Origin: Microbacterium paraoxydans
GTDB taxonomy: Bacteria; Actinomycetota; Actinomycetes; Actinomycetales; Microbacteriaceae
Direction of reading: 5' to 3'
Assembly (NCBI RefSeq): GCF_018224615.1
Contig: NZ_JAGTUK010000002.1
Coordinates: 310,001-374,000 of the forward strand
DNA: 64,000 bases
Shown: one piece after another, positions 24,333 through 32,894 of the stretch
Position numbering within the stretch: the first letter of the stretch is position 1
Layout of the letters: every line of letters starts with the position of its first letter
Position numbers and translations under genes: made by a program
Notes under the pieces: model-generated
The model's input: the letters and a program-made list of their open reading frames with translations, nothing else
The model's database searches: none
Told to the model about the DNA's origin: nothing

Positions 24333-24347
24333 ATTGATCCGATGTTT
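24333..24347. promoter_or_regulatory. Weak ACATCGGATGT-type site
   Basis: ATTGATCCGATGTTT keeps one perfect half of the fucose-regulon palindrome (11 of 15 matches). A 6-bp inverted repeat GGCGGA-ATGA-TCCGCC follows at 24350-24365. Confidence 0.4.
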
Positions 24348-24401
24348 ACGGCGGAATGATCCGCCAATCGCGATACGACCTCCAAGGAAGCAGGTGAGCG
24401 C

Positions 24402-25904
24402 ATGAGTGGACCCATCCTCAGGGTCGAGGGGATCAGCAAGGGATTCCCCGGCGTGCAGGCGCTGAAGGATGTGCACCTCGAGGTGCGCGAGGGCGAAGTG
24501 CTCGTGCTCGTGGGGGAGAACGGCGCCGGCAAGTCCACGCTGATGAAGATCCTCTCCGGGATCTACACCAAGGACGAGGGCACCATCACCTTCGAGGGCC
24601 GCGAGGTCGAGCTCACCAGCCCCCTGCAGGCGCAGGAGCTGGGCATCACGATCATCCATCAGGAACTCAACCTGATGCCCGACCTCACCGTCGCCCAGAA
24701 CATCTACGTGGGCCGCGAGCCCACCACCGGGCCGTTCCTGTCCGAGCGCAAGCTCAACGCGCAGACCGCCGAGCTCCTGCAGCGCCTCGACATCCACCTC
24801 AACCCGCGGCAGCTCGTCGGCGAGCTCACCGTGGCAGAGCAGCAGATGGTCGAGATCGCCAAGGCGCTGTCGTTCAACGCCAAGGTGCTCATCATGGACG
24901 AGCCCACCTCGGCGCTCACCGACAGCGAGGTCGAGACGCTGTTCGTGCTGATCGAGCAGCTCAAGGCCCGCGGCACCGGCATCGTCTACATCTCCCACCG
25001 CATGGACGAGCTGCGCCGTCTCGCCGACCGCGTCACGGTGCTCCGCGACGGCACATACATCGGATCACTCGACAAGTCCGAGATCACCATCCCCAAGATC
25101 ATCGAGATGATGGTCGGCCGCGTGATCGACGAGGGGACGCGCCCCCAGGCCCGCGAGCACCTGAACGACCCGGTGGTGCTCGACGTGCAGGGGCTGTCGA
25201 CCAGGAACCTCCTGAAAGACGTCTCCTTCCAGCTGCACAAGGGCGAGATCCTCGGGTTCGCCGGACTCATGGGGGCCGGACGCACCGAGACCGCCCGCGC
25301 CGTGATCGGCGCCGACCACCGCGACGGCGGCACCATCACCATCGGCGGACGCCAGGCCCGCATCGCCCAGCCCGCCGACGCGGTCAAGCACGGCGTCGGC
25401 TACCTCTCCGAGGACCGCAAGCTGCTCGGCCTCATGCTCGAGCAGGACGTGACGTTCAACACCGTGCTCGCCTCGCTCGGCAGCTACGCCAACGCCGTCG
25501 GGTGGATGGGCGACGGCAAGGCCAAGAACCGCACCAAGGAGTACGTGCAGCAGCTGCGCGTGAAGACCCCCTCGGTGAACCAGGTCGTCAAGCTCCTCTC
25601 CGGAGGGAACCAGCAGAAGGTCGTCATCGCCCGGTGGCTGATGCGCGACTGCGACATCCTCATCTTCGACGAGCCGACGCGAGGCATCGACGTCGGCGCG
25701 AAGGAGGAGATCTACCGCCTCATGCAGCAGCTCGCCGACGCGGGCAAGTCCATCATCGTCATCTCGTCGGAACTGCCCGAGATCCTCCGGGTCGCGAACC
25801 GCATCGCCGTGTTCGCGAACGGACGCATCACCGGGACGCTCCGCAACGAGGAAGCCAGCCAGGAGAAGATCATGCAACTCGCAGCCCACGGGGAGGAAGA
25901 CTGA
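24402..25904 (+). CDS. Sugar ABC transporter ATP-binding protein (RbsA/XylG/MglA-type)
   Basis: A 500-aa double ATPase of the CUT2 class. The first half has Walker A GENGAGKST, signature LTVAEQQMVEIAKAL and Walker B LIMDEPTSALT. The second half has the usual degenerate loop GLMGAGRTE, signature LSGGNQQKVVIARW and LIFDEPTRGIDVG. It powers uptake of a monosaccharide with the permease and binding protein that follow. The stop overlaps the permease start (TGATG). The leader is crowded with palindromes, pointing to several regulators. Confidence 0.92.
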   Translation: MSGPILRVEGISKGFPGVQALKDVHLEVREGEVLVLVGENGAGKSTLMKILSGIYTKDEGTITFEGREVELTSPLQAQELGITIIHQELNLMPDLTVAQNIYVGREPTTGPFLSERKLNAQTAELLQRLDIHLNPRQLVGELTVAEQQMVEIAKALSFNAKVLIMDEPTSALTDSEVETLFVLIEQLKARGTGIVYISHRMDELRRLADRVTVLRDGTYIGSLDKSEITIPKIIEMMVGRVIDEGTRPQAREHLNDPVVLDVQGLSTRNLLKDVSFQLHKGEILGFAGLMGAGRTETARAVIGADHRDGGTITIGGRQARIAQPADAVKHGVGYLSEDRKLLGLMLEQDVTFNTVLASLGSYANAVGWMGDGKAKNRTKEYVQQLRVKTPSVNQVVKLLSGGNQQKVVIARWLMRDCDILIFDEPTRGIDVGAKEEIYRLMQQLADAGKSIIVISSELPEILRVANRIAVFANGRITGTLRNEEASQEKIMQLAAHGEED

Positions 25905-26938
25905 TGAGCACCCCACAGCAGCCCGGATCGTCGACGACGACGATCATCCAGACCGCGGTGAACGAGAACACCGACAAGCGCGACGTCGGGGCGTTCCTCA
26001 AGCGCCAGTTCCAGCAGTCGCTGGCCTTCGGCACCCTCATCGTGCTGGTGATCTTCTTCTCGATCGCCAGCCCCAACTTCTTCACCTTCAGCAACATCGC
26101 CACCGTGCTGCTGTCGACCGCGGTCATCGGCATCCTCGCCCTCGGCACGACGTTCGTCATCATCACCGGCGGCATCGATCTGTCGATCGGTACCGGGATG
26201 GCCCTGTGCGCCGTCATGACCGGCGTGATCGTCACCAACCTGGGCCTCCCGGTCTGGCTGGGCGTGATCGGCGGTATCGCGACGGGTGTGCTGATGGGCC
26301 TGATCAACGGCGTGAACATCACGTTCCTCCGCCTGCCCCCGTTCATCGCCACCCTCGCGATGATGATGATCGCCGGTGGCCTCGCCCTCGTGATCTCGAA
26401 CGTCGCGCCCATCTACTTCTCGACCTCGGCCCCCGACTTCAAGAAGATCGCGCTCGGCGTGATCATCCCCGGCATCCCGAACGCCGTGCTGATCACCGCG
26501 GCGCTCGCGATCATCGCGTACCTCGTGCTGTCCAAGACGCTCCTCGGGCGCTACACGTTCGCCATCGGCTCGAACGAGGAGGCCACCCGGCTCTCCGGCG
26601 TCAACACCCGCCGCTGGACGATCCTCATCTACATGTTCGCCGGTGCCTTCACCGGTATCGCCGGCATCGTGATCGCCTCGCGCCTCGACTCCGCGCAGCC
26701 GCAGATCGGCATGGGGTACGAGCTGCAGGCCATCGCGGCCGTCATCATCGGCGGCACCTCGCTGCTCGGCGGGCGCGGCTCGATCCTCGGCACCGTGATC
26801 GGCGCGCTCATCATGAGCGTGCTCGTGAACGGCCTGCGCATCATGTCGATCCAGACCGAGTGGCAGAACATCGTCGTCGGCGTGGTCGTGCTGCTGGCCG
26901 TCTTCCTCGACTCGCTGCGCAACCGCCAGCGCACCTGA
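25904..26938 (+). CDS. Sugar ABC transporter permease (RbsC-type)
   Basis: A 344-aa CUT2 permease with about 8-10 membrane helices after a 40-residue polar N-terminus. Hallmarks are ITGGIDLSIGTGMAL (about residues 85-99) and the C-terminal AAVIIGGTSLLGGRGSILGTVIGALIMSVLVNGL. ATG start fused to the ATPase stop. The separate binding-protein gene follows after 157 nt. Confidence 0.92.
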   Translation: MSTPQQPGSSTTTIIQTAVNENTDKRDVGAFLKRQFQQSLAFGTLIVLVIFFSIASPNFFTFSNIATVLLSTAVIGILALGTTFVIITGGIDLSIGTGMALCAVMTGVIVTNLGLPVWLGVIGGIATGVLMGLINGVNITFLRLPPFIATLAMMMIAGGLALVISNVAPIYFSTSAPDFKKIALGVIIPGIPNAVLITAALAIIAYLVLSKTLLGRYTFAIGSNEEATRLSGVNTRRWTILIYMFAGAFTGIAGIVIASRLDSAQPQIGMGYELQAIAAVIIGGTSLLGGRGSILGTVIGALIMSVLVNGLRIMSIQTEWQNIVVGVVVLLAVFLDSLRNRQRT

Positions 26939-27035
26939 GACCAGGGCGACGGCGAAACCCGTGCCCGTCGTCGCCCCTCCCGGCCCCGGCCGGACCCGCG
27001 GAGTCCCTCCGCACTGGCACCAGGAATGTCCCACC

Positions 27036-27051
27036 GCCGGCCCTGGCCGGC
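27036..27051 (+). other. Hairpin between permease and binding-protein genes
   Basis: GCCGGC-CCTG-GCCGGC folds into a 6-bp stem with a tetraloop in the 157-nt spacer before the binding-protein gene. It may attenuate read-through or protect the 3' transcript, a common way to over-express binding proteins. Confidence 0.45.
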
Positions 27052-27095
27052 ATCACACAGAACCATCCGGCTCGTCCTCAAACAATGGAGTTTTC

Positions 27096-28097
27096 ATGAA
27101 ATTCGGGAAGAAGACCGCATTCGCAGCCCTCGTGGCCGCTTCCGCGCTCGTGTTCGCCGGCTGTGCCGGCGGCGGCGACGTCATCGAGGAAGGCTCCGGC
27201 GGCGACACCGGCAGCGGCGACGGCGAGATGTACATCGCGCTGGTCTCCAAGGGCTTCCAGCACCAGTTCTGGCAGGCCGTGAAGAAGGGCGCAGAGCAGA
27301 AGGCCGAAGAGCTCGGCGTGAAGATCACCTTCGAGGGCCCCGCCGCCGAGACCGAGATCGCCCAGCAGCTCGAGATGCTGACCGCCGCGATCGACAAGAA
27401 CCCCGACGCCATCGCCTACGCCGCGCTCGACCCCGAGGCGTGCGTCGCCCCGCTCGAGCAGGCGAAGTCGAAGGACATCCCGGTCGTCTACTTCGACGCC
27501 CCCTGCAACGGCGACGTGGGCCTCAGCCTCGCCGCCACCGACAGCAAGGTCGCCGGTGCGCTCGCTGCCGAGCACATGGCCGAGCTGATCGGCGGGGAGG
27601 GTCAGGTCGCGATCGTCGGCCACTCGCAGATCAACTCGACCGGTGTCGAGCGTCGCGACGGCTTCGTGGAGAAGATCGAGTCGGACTACCCCGACATCGA
27701 GATCGTCGACATCCAGTACGGTGACGGCGACCACCTGAAGTCGGCCGACATCGCCAAGACGCTGATCGCCGCCCACCCCGACCTCAAGGGCATCTACGGC
27801 ACCAACGAGGGCTCCGCGATCGGTGTGGTGAACGCCGTCAACGAGCTGGGCCTGGAGAAGGGCAAGATCACGATCGTCGGCTTCGACTCCGGCGCCGCAC
27901 AGATCAACGCGATCAAGGACGGCACCATGGCCGGCGCCATCACGCAGGACCCGATCGGCATCGGCGCCCAGGTCGTGCAGGCCGCCTACGACGCGGCCAA
28001 CGGCGACGACGTCGAGAAGTTCTACGACACCGGCTCGTACTGGTACGACAAGAACAACATCGAGGACGACAAGATCGCGGCCGTCCTCTACGAGTAA
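27096..28097 (+). CDS. Ribose-type substrate-binding lipoprotein
   Basis: A 333-aa periplasmic-binding-type I protein (RbsB-like). The signal peptide ends in a lipobox FAGC with the lipidated Cys at residue 23. The core shows YIALVSKGFQHQFWQAVKKGAEQ, IVGHSQINSTGVERRDGF and ITIVGFDSGAAQINAIKDG, typical of ribose/allose/inositol binders. ATG 27096 follows TGGAG. Last gene of the importer, closed by a perfect 15-bp terminator. The substrate is unknown; a pentose, hexose or inositol is possible. Confidence 0.9.
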   Translation: MKFGKKTAFAALVAASALVFAGCAGGGDVIEEGSGGDTGSGDGEMYIALVSKGFQHQFWQAVKKGAEQKAEELGVKITFEGPAAETEIAQQLEMLTAAIDKNPDAIAYAALDPEACVAPLEQAKSKDIPVVYFDAPCNGDVGLSLAATDSKVAGALAAEHMAELIGGEGQVAIVGHSQINSTGVERRDGFVEKIESDYPDIEIVDIQYGDGDHLKSADIAKTLIAAHPDLKGIYGTNEGSAIGVVNAVNELGLEKGKITIVGFDSGAAQINAIKDGTMAGAITQDPIGIGAQVVQAAYDAANGDDVEKFYDTGSYWYDKNNIEDDKIAAVLYE

Positions 28098-28140
28098 GCC
28101 CCTCGCTCCCGGTCGTTCGTCCGGGGCACGGAGCAACGCA

Positions 28141-28175
28141 ATGGCGCCCGGCTGGCATGACCAGCCGGGCGCCAT
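28141..28175. terminator. Perfect terminator hairpin
   Basis: A 15-bp perfect stem (28141-28155 with 28161-28175) with a CATGA loop lies between the importer and the converging subtilase gene; it serves both directions. Confidence 0.88.
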
Positions 28176-28187
28176 CGCCGTGCGGGG

Positions 28188-31100
28188 CTACTGGGTGTCG
28201 ACGTTCACCTGCGTCCCCTCCTTCTCGTCTCCGTAGGTGACGTATCCGGCGTACCGGCCGCCCGGTTTCAGGCCCGACCACGAGAGCGTGTAGCTCGCCG
28301 ACTCGCCCTTCACGGCGGTGAGCGGGTCGGGGGTCGCGGTGAACTCCCCGGCGCCCTCGGGCGTCACGACGGCGGTGGACAGGTCCCACGTCATCGGCCG
28401 CGAGGTCTTCTTCAGCTTCACGGCGACCGCGTACGTGCCCGCCTTCGGCGACACGATCGTGAGCTTCTGGTCGGCACCACCGTTCTCGGAGCGCCACTGC
28501 TCGGCCAGTTTCCCGTCCTCGCCGAGTCGGAGCGCTCCGAGGACGAACTGGCTGCCCTCGTCGTCGGACGAGTCGAGGTCGAGCTGCAGCAGGGTCGCTC
28601 CGTCCGGCACGGTGAGCGCGAAGGTGACCGTCCGCTCCTCGCCGCCGGAGCTCTCGTCGCCCGAGTGCCCGGCCACCGGGTGATCGGGGTCGATCTGCAC
28701 GCGGTACGGCGCCAGGCCCGATACACCGAGAGGGATCTGACCGTCGATGCCGGACGCGACGTCGACCGTCGTGCTCCCCGTGGTTCCCTTCGCCGCGACC
28801 ACCGCCGGTGCATCCGACGCGACCGGGAACAGGGCGATCGGCGAGCGCACCGTCGTGGACGTGTCGGCCCAGGTGAGGAAGCCCGTCGCCCAGTCGTGCA
28901 GCGGGGCGCCGTCCGTGGTGAACGTCACGGTGAACGACTTGGTCTCGCCCGGGGCGTCGAACGTGAGCGTGGACGGTTCCACCTTCACGTCGACGCCGGC
29001 GACGTCAGCGGTGGCGGTGAACGTGCCGGCTTCGGTGGACGTCACCCTCCGCGTCACGGTCTGCGTGCCGGCCAGGGCGCCGATGCTGATGGAGGGGAGG
29101 TTGAGGTCGCTGCCGTCGATCGCGTCCACGGCGTCGGAGTCGTCGAGACCCTTGCCTTTGAGGAACGCGGTCCAGTCGTCGGGCCCGTTCAGATAGAGCA
29201 GTCCCGGGTGCAGGTAGCGCGTCGGGTCGACCTCGCCGGCGCCCTGCTCGAACGGATCCGTGTTGGCCGAGCCGTCCGACGTGAGCGTGTCGTGCGCGGT
29301 CGTCATGATCGCGGATTTGATCTCCGCGGGCGTGGCGTGCGGGTGCGCGCCGAGGTACAGCGCCCCGAGCCCGGCGATCTGGGGCGATGCCATCGAGGTG
29401 CCGGAGTCGAACGCGAACGCGGGCGCGCCCTGCGCATCGTTCAGGTAGGCGGCGAGCACATCGGCGCCGGGGGCGGTGATCTCCGGCTTGAGCACGTCGC
29501 CCCCATCGGCCAGGATCGGGCCGCGGCTCGAGAAGAAGGTGACCTGCGGTGTGGGAGTGGGGTGCCCGGTGGTGTTGCCCCCGGTGAGCGTGAGCGGGCG
29601 GTCGGTGCCGCCGCGCACGTAGTCGACCACGGAATCACGGTACGTCGAGGAGAGGTGCACCGTCGGCACGGCGTACATGTCGGCCTTCGTCAGCTGGTCG
29701 CCATCGGGCAGGTTCACCAGCACCATGCCGATACCGCCGGCATCCTTCACCGCGGACGAGGCGGCGAGCAGGGGCCCCTCGCCGTTGTTGCAGACGACGA
29801 TGTGGCCGGTCACCTTCGCGGGGTCGAGCGTGCCCTTCTGGCAGTCGGCGGAGGAGGCGCTGGTCGACGCCGCGTCGCCGCCGTAGATCGAGGGGCCCGA
29901 GACGGTCTGGCCCGCGGGGAGGACCACGGAGACCCCGGCTGCCGCGAAGCCCGTGAACGTGACGGTGCCTTCGCGCGGTGTGTACGTCGAGGCCGCGGTG
30001 GTGGTGTACCACGGGGCCGCATTGTCGGAGGTGGAGGCGCCCGGGCCCTCGTTTCCGGCGGCGAGGGCGACGAAGACACCCGCCTCGGCGGCGTTGCGGT
30101 AGGCCTCATCGATCGGGTTGTGCACGGAGGTGGGAGGTGCGCCGCCCAGAGAGGTGTTGATGACGTCCACGCCGTCGGCGACCGCCTTGTCGATCGCGGC
30201 GACGTGATCGCTGGTCGCGCAGTCGCCCTTGCCGGTGTCGTCGTAGTGGCAGGGCTTGTAGACGGCGATCTTGGCGGCGGGCGCGACGCCGGAGATGGTG
30301 CCGTAGTCGTGACCGTCGATCGTCACCGGGACGTGGAAGTCGCCGGCGGCGGTGCTGGCCACGTGCGTGCCGTGCCCCTTGTTGTCACGCGGGGAGAGGA
30401 AGTCTCCCTCGGCCTTCACGTCGGCACCGTTGGCTTTCGCGCCATCGAGGAAGTACTGCGCGCCGATGAGCTTGGTGGAGTAGTCGCTCGTGCTCCATCC
30501 GTCGCCGTCGACCATGTCGGCGTGGAACTGCCCGCCGTCGGACTTGTCGTAGTAGATCGTCTTGCCGTCGGTGTACGGCTCCTTGCCGGTGAACTTCGTG
30601 CCGGGGGCCTTCGGCTTCCCGGTCTTCAGCGGTGCCCCCGCGAACGACGGGTTCTCGGGGGTGATGCCGGAGTCGAGGATTCCGATCACCACGCCCTCAC
30701 CGGCGTTGTCGACGCCGCCGAGCTCGTCCCACACTCCGCCGGTGCCGTGGTCGTCGCTGCCGAGTCCGAGGAACTCCGTCGAGTTGGGAGACGCCAATGA
30801 CGCAGGCGCAGGCGTGGGAGTGGGCTTGTGCTTCTCCTTGGTCTTGGTCTTGGTCTTGGTCTTGGGCTTGTCCGTGGACGTGGTCTTGTCTTTGGTTTTG
30901 GTCTTGTCCTCGGCGTCGCTGGTGGTCTTGGTGACGGCGTCGTCCGGTGCGGGAGTCGGGCCGTCGGTCTCGGTCGGGTGGGCGAGCTCGTCGGGATAGA
31001 CGCCCGCCACCTCACTCGACGCCTGGAGCTGCGACAGCTGCTCGGCGGTCAGCGTGGCGCTGAAGCCGCTGAGCGCGGTCTGGTACGTGTAATCGGGGGT

Positions 31101-31391
31101 CACCCCCACGCGCGTCAGCAGGTCGGACTGCACCGCAGCGAGGTACTTCGCGTACGCCTGGGCGTCGGGGGCGTTCGCGTCGAGCTGCTGGCCCTTGGCG
31201 GGCTTGGTCGCCTTCAGACCCTTCACCCCGCCCTGATAGGTGGCGACCGGGTCGGACGTCAGCACCACGATGTAGTGGCCCGGTGCGTGCGGTGACTTCC
31301 CGGTATCCGCGACACTGGGCGTCGTCGACGCGGAGATGAAGAGTGCGGCCAGAGCGGCGGCCGCGAGCACGCTCGTGCGTGTTCGTTTCAT
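28188..31391 (-). CDS. Secreted subtilisin-like serine protease (S8), multidomain
   Basis: A 1067-aa extracellular protease. A signal peptide (cut near residue 28) is followed by an I9 propeptide (HYIVVLTSDPVATYQ...). Next comes a Lys/Thr-rich linker (about 153-195). The catalytic domain shows D240 (GILDSGITP), H340 (GHGTHVAS), oxyanion N447 (AAGNEGP) and S666 (GTSMASPQIAG). A PA insert lies at about 500-600. The C-terminal 350 residues are Fn3-like and pre-peptidase-like beta domains without a membrane anchor. Monocistronic, cucumisin-like layout. Confidence 0.92.
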   Translation of the reverse strand: MKRTRTSVLAAAALAALFISASTTPSVADTGKSPHAPGHYIVVLTSDPVATYQGGVKGLKATKPAKGQQLDANAPDAQAYAKYLAAVQSDLLTRVGVTPDYTYQTALSGFSATLTAEQLSQLQASSEVAGVYPDELAHPTETDGPTPAPDDAVTKTTSDAEDKTKTKDKTTSTDKPKTKTKTKTKEKHKPTPTPAPASLASPNSTEFLGLGSDDHGTGGVWDELGGVDNAGEGVVIGILDSGITPENPSFAGAPLKTGKPKAPGTKFTGKEPYTDGKTIYYDKSDGGQFHADMVDGDGWSTSDYSTKLIGAQYFLDGAKANGADVKAEGDFLSPRDNKGHGTHVASTAAGDFHVPVTIDGHDYGTISGVAPAAKIAVYKPCHYDDTGKGDCATSDHVAAIDKAVADGVDVINTSLGGAPPTSVHNPIDEAYRNAAEAGVFVALAAGNEGPGASTSDNAAPWYTTTAASTYTPREGTVTFTGFAAAGVSVVLPAGQTVSGPSIYGGDAASTSASSADCQKGTLDPAKVTGHIVVCNNGEGPLLAASSAVKDAGGIGMVLVNLPDGDQLTKADMYAVPTVHLSSTYRDSVVDYVRGGTDRPLTLTGGNTTGHPTPTPQVTFFSSRGPILADGGDVLKPEITAPGADVLAAYLNDAQGAPAFAFDSGTSMASPQIAGLGALYLGAHPHATPAEIKSAIMTTAHDTLTSDGSANTDPFEQGAGEVDPTRYLHPGLLYLNGPDDWTAFLKGKGLDDSDAVDAIDGSDLNLPSISIGALAGTQTVTRRVTSTEAGTFTATADVAGVDVKVEPSTLTFDAPGETKSFTVTFTTDGAPLHDWATGFLTWADTSTTVRSPIALFPVASDAPAVVAAKGTTGSTTVDVASGIDGQIPLGVSGLAPYRVQIDPDHPVAGHSGDESSGGEERTVTFALTVPDGATLLQLDLDSSDDEGSQFVLGALRLGEDGKLAEQWRSENGGADQKLTIVSPKAGTYAVAVKLKKTSRPMTWDLSTAVVTPEGAGEFTATPDPLTAVKGESASYTLSWSGLKPGGRYAGYVTYGDEKEGTQVNVDTQ
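30838..30861 (+). repeat. Hexanucleotide tandem repeat coding the Lys-Thr linker
   Basis: TTGGTC is repeated four times, followed by variant copies to about 30905. On the coding strand it makes alternating Thr-Lys residues in the protease linker. Copy number could vary by slippage without a frame change. Confidence 0.7.
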
Positions 31392-31414
31392 GAGAGTTCC
31401 CCTGTGGAGTTCGC

Positions 31415-31433
31415 GTGTGGCCCCACGCCACAC
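31415..31433. promoter_or_regulatory. Inverted repeat upstream of the subtilase
   Basis: GTGTGG-N7-CCACAC, 24 nt before the protease start. Candidate operator or leader hairpin. No confident promoter was identified in the 212-nt gap. Confidence 0.35.
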
Positions 31434-31603
31434 CCGCCCAACCGTAGGCGCGAACCGGCCGCCGTACCCGGCAGTACACCTGTCTATCGGCATACGTTCG
31501 ACCGCTCTCGTGCGGAGCGGCCACGAGAGGACGGCGTGACCGTCGGAGTTCCGCCCGGGCGCGTCCGCACACCCGCACCCGGCGAGGGGCGAGCGCGGTG
31601 GGG

Positions 31604-31900
31604 TCAGACGCGGCGGAGGAAGGTGAGGATCGAGGCGGGCTCGACGATCAGTTCCTGGAGCGCCGCGTTGAAGGGCACTCCGGCGGAGGCCGCCAGGTGC
31701 TCCTGGAAGGCCGCCTCGTCGCGGTACACCTCGTACACGAAGAAGCGGTCGGGGTCGTCGACCAGGCGCGTCGCGTCGAACACGATGTTGCCCTCCTCGG
31801 CGCGCACGATCTCGGCGAACTCGCGCAGCAGAGCCGCAACCCGGTCGGACGCACCCGGCTTCGCGGTGAAGACGGCGTGCAGGATGGTGGGTTCGGTCAT
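31604..31900 (-). CDS. Antibiotic-biosynthesis-monooxygenase (ABM) domain protein
   Basis: A 98-aa single ABM ferredoxin-like fold protein (ILHAVFTAKPGASDRVAALLREF, FFVYEVYRDEAAFQEHL). Relatives are small quinol oxygenases, or YgiN/LsrG-like isomerases of phosphorylated sugars. As the last gene of a sugar operon (25 nt behind the lactonase), an LsrG-like role on a sugar-derived intermediate is possible but unproven. Confidence 0.8.
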   Translation of the reverse strand: MTEPTILHAVFTAKPGASDRVAALLREFAEIVRAEEGNIVFDATRLVDDPDRFFVYEVYRDEAAFQEHLAASAGVPFNAALQELIVEPASILTFLRRV

Positions 31901-31925
31901 GGCGAGTCCTCGGGTCGGATGGGGC

Positions 31926-32894
31926 TCAGGGGGTGAGGGTGAGCAGGCGGGCCGGCGTGGTCACGAGCATACGCTCGACCGCCTCCTCGCCCACAGTCTC
32001 GCGGAGTCGCGGGAGGTAACGTTCGCCGAGGTACGCGAGGCCGGGCATGCCGCCGTAGGCGAGGTACCGCGTGCGACGGGCGACATCGCCACCGAGCACG
32101 ATGCGGTCCCCGCCGCCGCCCGCCACCACCGCGGCCGTCAGCGCCAGCAGCTCCGCGTCGGACCGGGTGCGCGGACGCGCGACGCCGTCGTAGCCGAGGT
32201 GGGCGCCGCGCTCCGCGAGCGACAGGTGCAGCCCGGGGTCGGGGTCGCGGTCGGCGTGGGCGAGCACCACCCGCTCGGCCCGCACACCTTCGGCGGCGAG
32301 CAGGTCGAGCACCTCGTGCGCCGCCGTGCAGAACTCCAGGTGCACCATGACCGGGGCTCCGGTCGCGCGGTGCGCCGCCGCCACCGCGACCAGGGTCGTG
32401 CGCTCGAACGCGCTGATGCGCCAGTAGTCGATGCCGCCCTTCAGCATCCCCGCCCGCACCGGTGTGCCCGTCGGCGAGGTCGCGAGCGGCACCTCGGGGG
32501 CGGCGAACACGGCGTCGTCCGTCACGGGCATGCCGCGCGTGAGGTCCGACACGAACAGCTCGGCGAGGCGCTCCTCGTCCCACACCCGCATCGGGTGGTC
32601 CGCGCCGTAGTGGGCCTCGCGGTGCCGGCCCGTGGTCGCCACGATGCCGAGCCCGGTGCGGTCGCCGATGCGGGCCAGGGCCGCGGGGTCGCGGGCCAGG
32701 CCGAACGGGGTCGCATCCACCATCGCGTCGAAGCCGCTCGCGCGCAGCGACGCCGCCTCCTCGCCGGAGGCCGCCTCGTCGTCGAGCTCGTCGCCTGGCA
32801 GCAGCGGCGACACCTGGAACAGGTGCTCGTGGTAGTTCACGCGCCCGAGCTCCGACGCCTCCACGTCGCCGAGCACCGTGCGCACGACCGCCAT
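31926..32894 (-). CDS. Phosphotriesterase-family hydrolase (putative sugar lactonase)
   Basis: A 322-aa binuclear-metal hydrolase. Metal residues are H22 and H24 (NYHEHLF), K152 (GMLKGGID, expected carbamylated), H185 (VMVHLEF), H213 (VLAHADRD) and D270 (LGGDVAR), the full PTE set. Bacterial relatives act as sugar or phospho-furanose lactonases. Start overlaps the upstream stop (TGATG). In an operon with a kinase and two dehydrogenases, hydrolysis of a (phospho)lactone is the most coherent role; this is inference. Confidence 0.83.
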   Translation of the reverse strand: MAVVRTVLGDVEASELGRVNYHEHLFQVSPLLPGDELDDEAASGEEAASLRASGFDAMVDATPFGLARDPAALARIGDRTGLGIVATTGRHREAHYGADHPMRVWDEERLAELFVSDLTRGMPVTDDAVFAAPEVPLATSPTGTPVRAGMLKGGIDYWRISAFERTTLVAVAAAHRATGAPVMVHLEFCTAAHEVLDLLAAEGVRAERVVLAHADRDPDPGLHLSLAERGAHLGYDGVARPRTRSDAELLALTAAVVAGGGGDRIVLGGDVARRTRYLAYGGMPGLAYLGERYLPRLRETVGEEAVERMLVTTPARLLTLTP

